From an uncultured Pelagibacteraceae bacterium (GTDB taxonomy: Bacteria; Pseudomonadota; Alphaproteobacteria; Pelagibacterales; Pelagibacteraceae), in assembly GCA_902522115.1 (NCBI GenBank), contig CABYUV010000004.1:1-64000 (forward strand): a stretch of DNA of 64,000 nt. Reading direction: 5' to 3'. Under the pieces are notes generated by a model. The model did not search any database. It saw only the letters and a program-made list of their open reading frames with translations, and was not told the origin of the DNA. The first letter of the stretch is position 1. Each line of letters opens with the position of its first letter. Below, piece after piece: positions 62,855-64,000 of this stretch. Position numbers and translations under genes: made by a program.

Positions 62855-62892
62855 ATGCGATTGATAATCATTCGCATTGAGAATAATTCTCA
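62855..62892 (+). promoter_or_regulatory. Tandem Fur-type boxes upstream of an iron-binding protein
   Basis: Two adjacent dyads occur: ATGCGATTGATAATCATTCGCAT (62855-62877; near-perfect, two mismatched pairs flanking a TGAT-a-ATCA core) and TGAGAATAATTCTCA (62878-62892; perfect 7-1-7). Centres are 19 bases apart. The 7-1-7 form matches Fur-type sites (compare GATAATGATAATCATTATC). They lie 35-72 bases upstream of the iron-binding-protein ATG, so iron-dependent repression is the expected effect. Confidence 0.8.
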
Positions 62893-62926
62893 TTCGCAAA
62901 CAATTTAGGGTAAAGATAAGGACAAA

Positions 62927-63955
62927 ATGAAAAAAGTAACACTTTTGGCATTATTTGCATCTTTAATAGTTTCATCTTTTGTAACTGCTAATGAGGTAAA
63001 TATTTTCAATGCCAGACACTATAAAGCTGATAACGAACTTTATAGCAAATTTACTGAAAAAACTGGAATTAAAGTAAATTTAATAAACGGAAAAGCTGGT
63101 GCATTAGAAAAAAGAATTATCGAGGAGGGTGCTGACTCTTTAGCAGATCTTTATATTACTGCTGACGCAGGTAGATGTGGAGCATTTAAGGCTAAAGGAA
63201 TGACACAAAGTGGTCTAGTGTCTCCAACAATTAAATCATCAGTCCCAAAAAGTTTTAGAACTACACACTGGGTTGGAGTAGCTAAAAGAGCTAGAATAAT
63301 TTATTACTCACCAGAGAGAGTAACTGGAGCTGAATTATCAGGACTTACTTACGAAGGCTTAGCTGATCCAAAATGGAAAGGCAGATTAGTAATTAGAAAA
63401 TCAAGTAATATTTATAATAAGTCACTTGTAGCTTCATTAATTGAAAATAATGGCAAGAAGGCCGCTGCAGAATGGTCTAAAGGAGTGGTTGCAAATATGG
63501 CAAGAACACCAAAAGGAAATGATAGAGCCCAAATTATGGCAGTTGCAGCCGGAGAAGCTGATATCGCTGTAGCAAATACTTATTACTTAGCACTTATGTT
63601 ATCTGGCAACAAAGGAGCAGAACAACAAGCTGCTGCAAAAAAAGTCAAAGCATTTTTTCCTAATCAAAATGACAGAGGAACACACATGAATATTAGTTGT
63701 GCAGCTTTAGTTAAAGGAGCACCTAATAAAGCAAATGCAATTGCACTTGTAGACTTCTTGTTATCACCAGAAGCTCAGGAACATTTTACAAACAATACTT
63801 TTGAGTTTCCAATGATAGCGGGTGTATCTCCAAATCCATTAGTAGTAAATAATTTAGGATTAGATTTTAAACAGGATCTAACAACCAAAGTTTCAAGCTA
63901 TGGAAAAAATCAAGCTGCTGCATTAGAAGTAATGACAGCTGCTGGATGGAAGTAA
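62927..63955 (+). CDS. Ferric iron ABC transporter substrate-binding protein (FutA/FbpA-like)
   Basis: The 342-residue protein has a signal peptide (MKKVTLLALFASLIVSSFVTA) and resembles FutA/FbpA-type iron-binding proteins: EVNIFNARHYKADNELYSKFTEKTGIKVN, DLYITADAGRCGAFKAKG, AVANTYYLALMLSGN with a tyrosine pair that usually binds Fe3+, and FPNQNDRGTHMNISCAAL. Tandem Fur boxes precede it, and the next gene appears to be the matching permease. It would deliver ferric iron in the periplasm. Confidence 0.88.
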   Translation: MKKVTLLALFASLIVSSFVTANEVNIFNARHYKADNELYSKFTEKTGIKVNLINGKAGALEKRIIEEGADSLADLYITADAGRCGAFKAKGMTQSGLVSPTIKSSVPKSFRTTHWVGVAKRARIIYYSPERVTGAELSGLTYEGLADPKWKGRLVIRKSSNIYNKSLVASLIENNGKKAAAEWSKGVVANMARTPKGNDRAQIMAVAAGEADIAVANTYYLALMLSGNKGAEQQAAAKKVKAFFPNQNDRGTHMNISCAALVKGAPNKANAIALVDFLLSPEAQEHFTNNTFEFPMIAGVSPNPLVVNNLGLDFKQDLTTKVSSYGKNQAAALEVMTAAGWK

Positions 63956-63962
63956 GGAAACA

Positions 63963-64000
63963 GTGAGAAAAAATTTATTTAATTTTAATTTAGACATTTC
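63963..64000 (+). CDS. Start of the next gene, probably an iron ABC permease (partial)
   Basis: A GTG seven bases after the binding-protein stop, preceded by AAGGAAACA, opens a frame MRKNLFNFNLDI that is cut by the window edge after 12 codons. In FutA-type operons the permease follows. The short stretch has no diagnostic content, so the identity is context only. Confidence 0.45.
   Translation, partial: MRKNLFNFNLDI

Noticed and set aside
1-64000. tRNA, rRNA, insertion sequences, prophage, CRISPR arrays
   Set aside because: None recognised on reading either strand; no cloverleaf-like or repeat-spacer pattern was evident, though a dedicated search was not possible.

Overview
The window has very low G+C, AT-rich coding sequence, almost no intergenic space (many ATGA or TAATG gene junctions, convergent genes that touch or overlap), and a gene set dominated by methylated-amine oxidation, folate-linked one-carbon metabolism and quaternary-amine uptake. 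Together these point to a streamlined marine alphaproteobacterium of the SAR11/Pelagibacter type. The assignment comes from gene content and style. No rRNA, tRNA, insertion sequence, prophage or CRISPR array was seen, and no stretch longer than about 300 bases lacks a gene.

Layout. (1) 1-5.9 kb, minus strand: a five-gene operon of an FAD amine oxidoreductase, a glutamine-synthetase-like ligase and three separate glutamate-synthase-domain proteins, resembling the gmaS/mgsABC arm of the N-methylglutamate pathway; the last gene runs off the left edge. (2) 6-17.8 kb: a TMAO/TMA block. A MarR-like regulator and TMAO demethylase (tdm) diverge from the TMAO transporter tmoX-tmoW-tmoV, which is interrupted by a MORN-repeat gene and a single-pass membrane protein; then come glpK, gpsA and convergent trimethylamine monooxygenase (tmm). 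(3) 17.9-26.7 kb: iron alcohol dehydrogenase, a class I glutamine-amidotransferase-like hydrolase, formate-THF ligase (fhs), and a four-subunit sarcosine oxidase/N-methylglutamate dehydrogenase operon. (4) 26.7-35.9 kb: mixed genes including a frameshifted EamA permease, a racemase, a cold-shock protein, purEK, and an operon of unknown function (atypical M19 peptidase, a 553-aa orphan, a DUF3726-like protein, and a 55-aa zinc-ribbon ORF missed by the ORF track). (5) 35.9-40 kb, minus strand: glycine-betaine-type binding protein and permease without an ATPase, a MetF-like reductase and a DmdA-like GcvT-family protein. (6) 40.3-59.4 kb: a 19-kb run of plus-strand genes with a Rieske oxygenase, betaine-homocysteine methyltransferase, two dimethylglycine/sarcosine dehydrogenase-like flavoproteins, a DddP-like M24 protein, a kinase/nucleotidyltransferase/2OG-oxygenase/crotonase string, a folate-type transporter, and ETF plus ETF-quinone oxidoreductase. 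(7) 59.4-64 kb: DUF2237 protein, hisI, folE, an AcuI-like reductase with a LysR regulator, and a Fur-box-controlled iron-binding protein, with the next gene cut by the right edge.

How it fits together (inference). Betaine, TMAO and related osmolytes are imported and stripped of methyl groups by BHMT, Tmm/Tdm, DMGDH-like and Sox/Mgd enzymes. Methyl groups pass to THF or formaldehyde and are processed by MetF-like, GcvT-domain and Fhs enzymes. Electrons from the dehydrogenases can enter the quinone pool via ETF and ETF-QO, and nitrogen can be recovered as glutamate by the GS/GOGAT-like genes. folE and the folate-type transporter may support the THF demand. No obvious enzyme for dimethylamine to methylamine is present, and the DddP-like and AcuI-like genes hint at a DMSP-cleavage branch.
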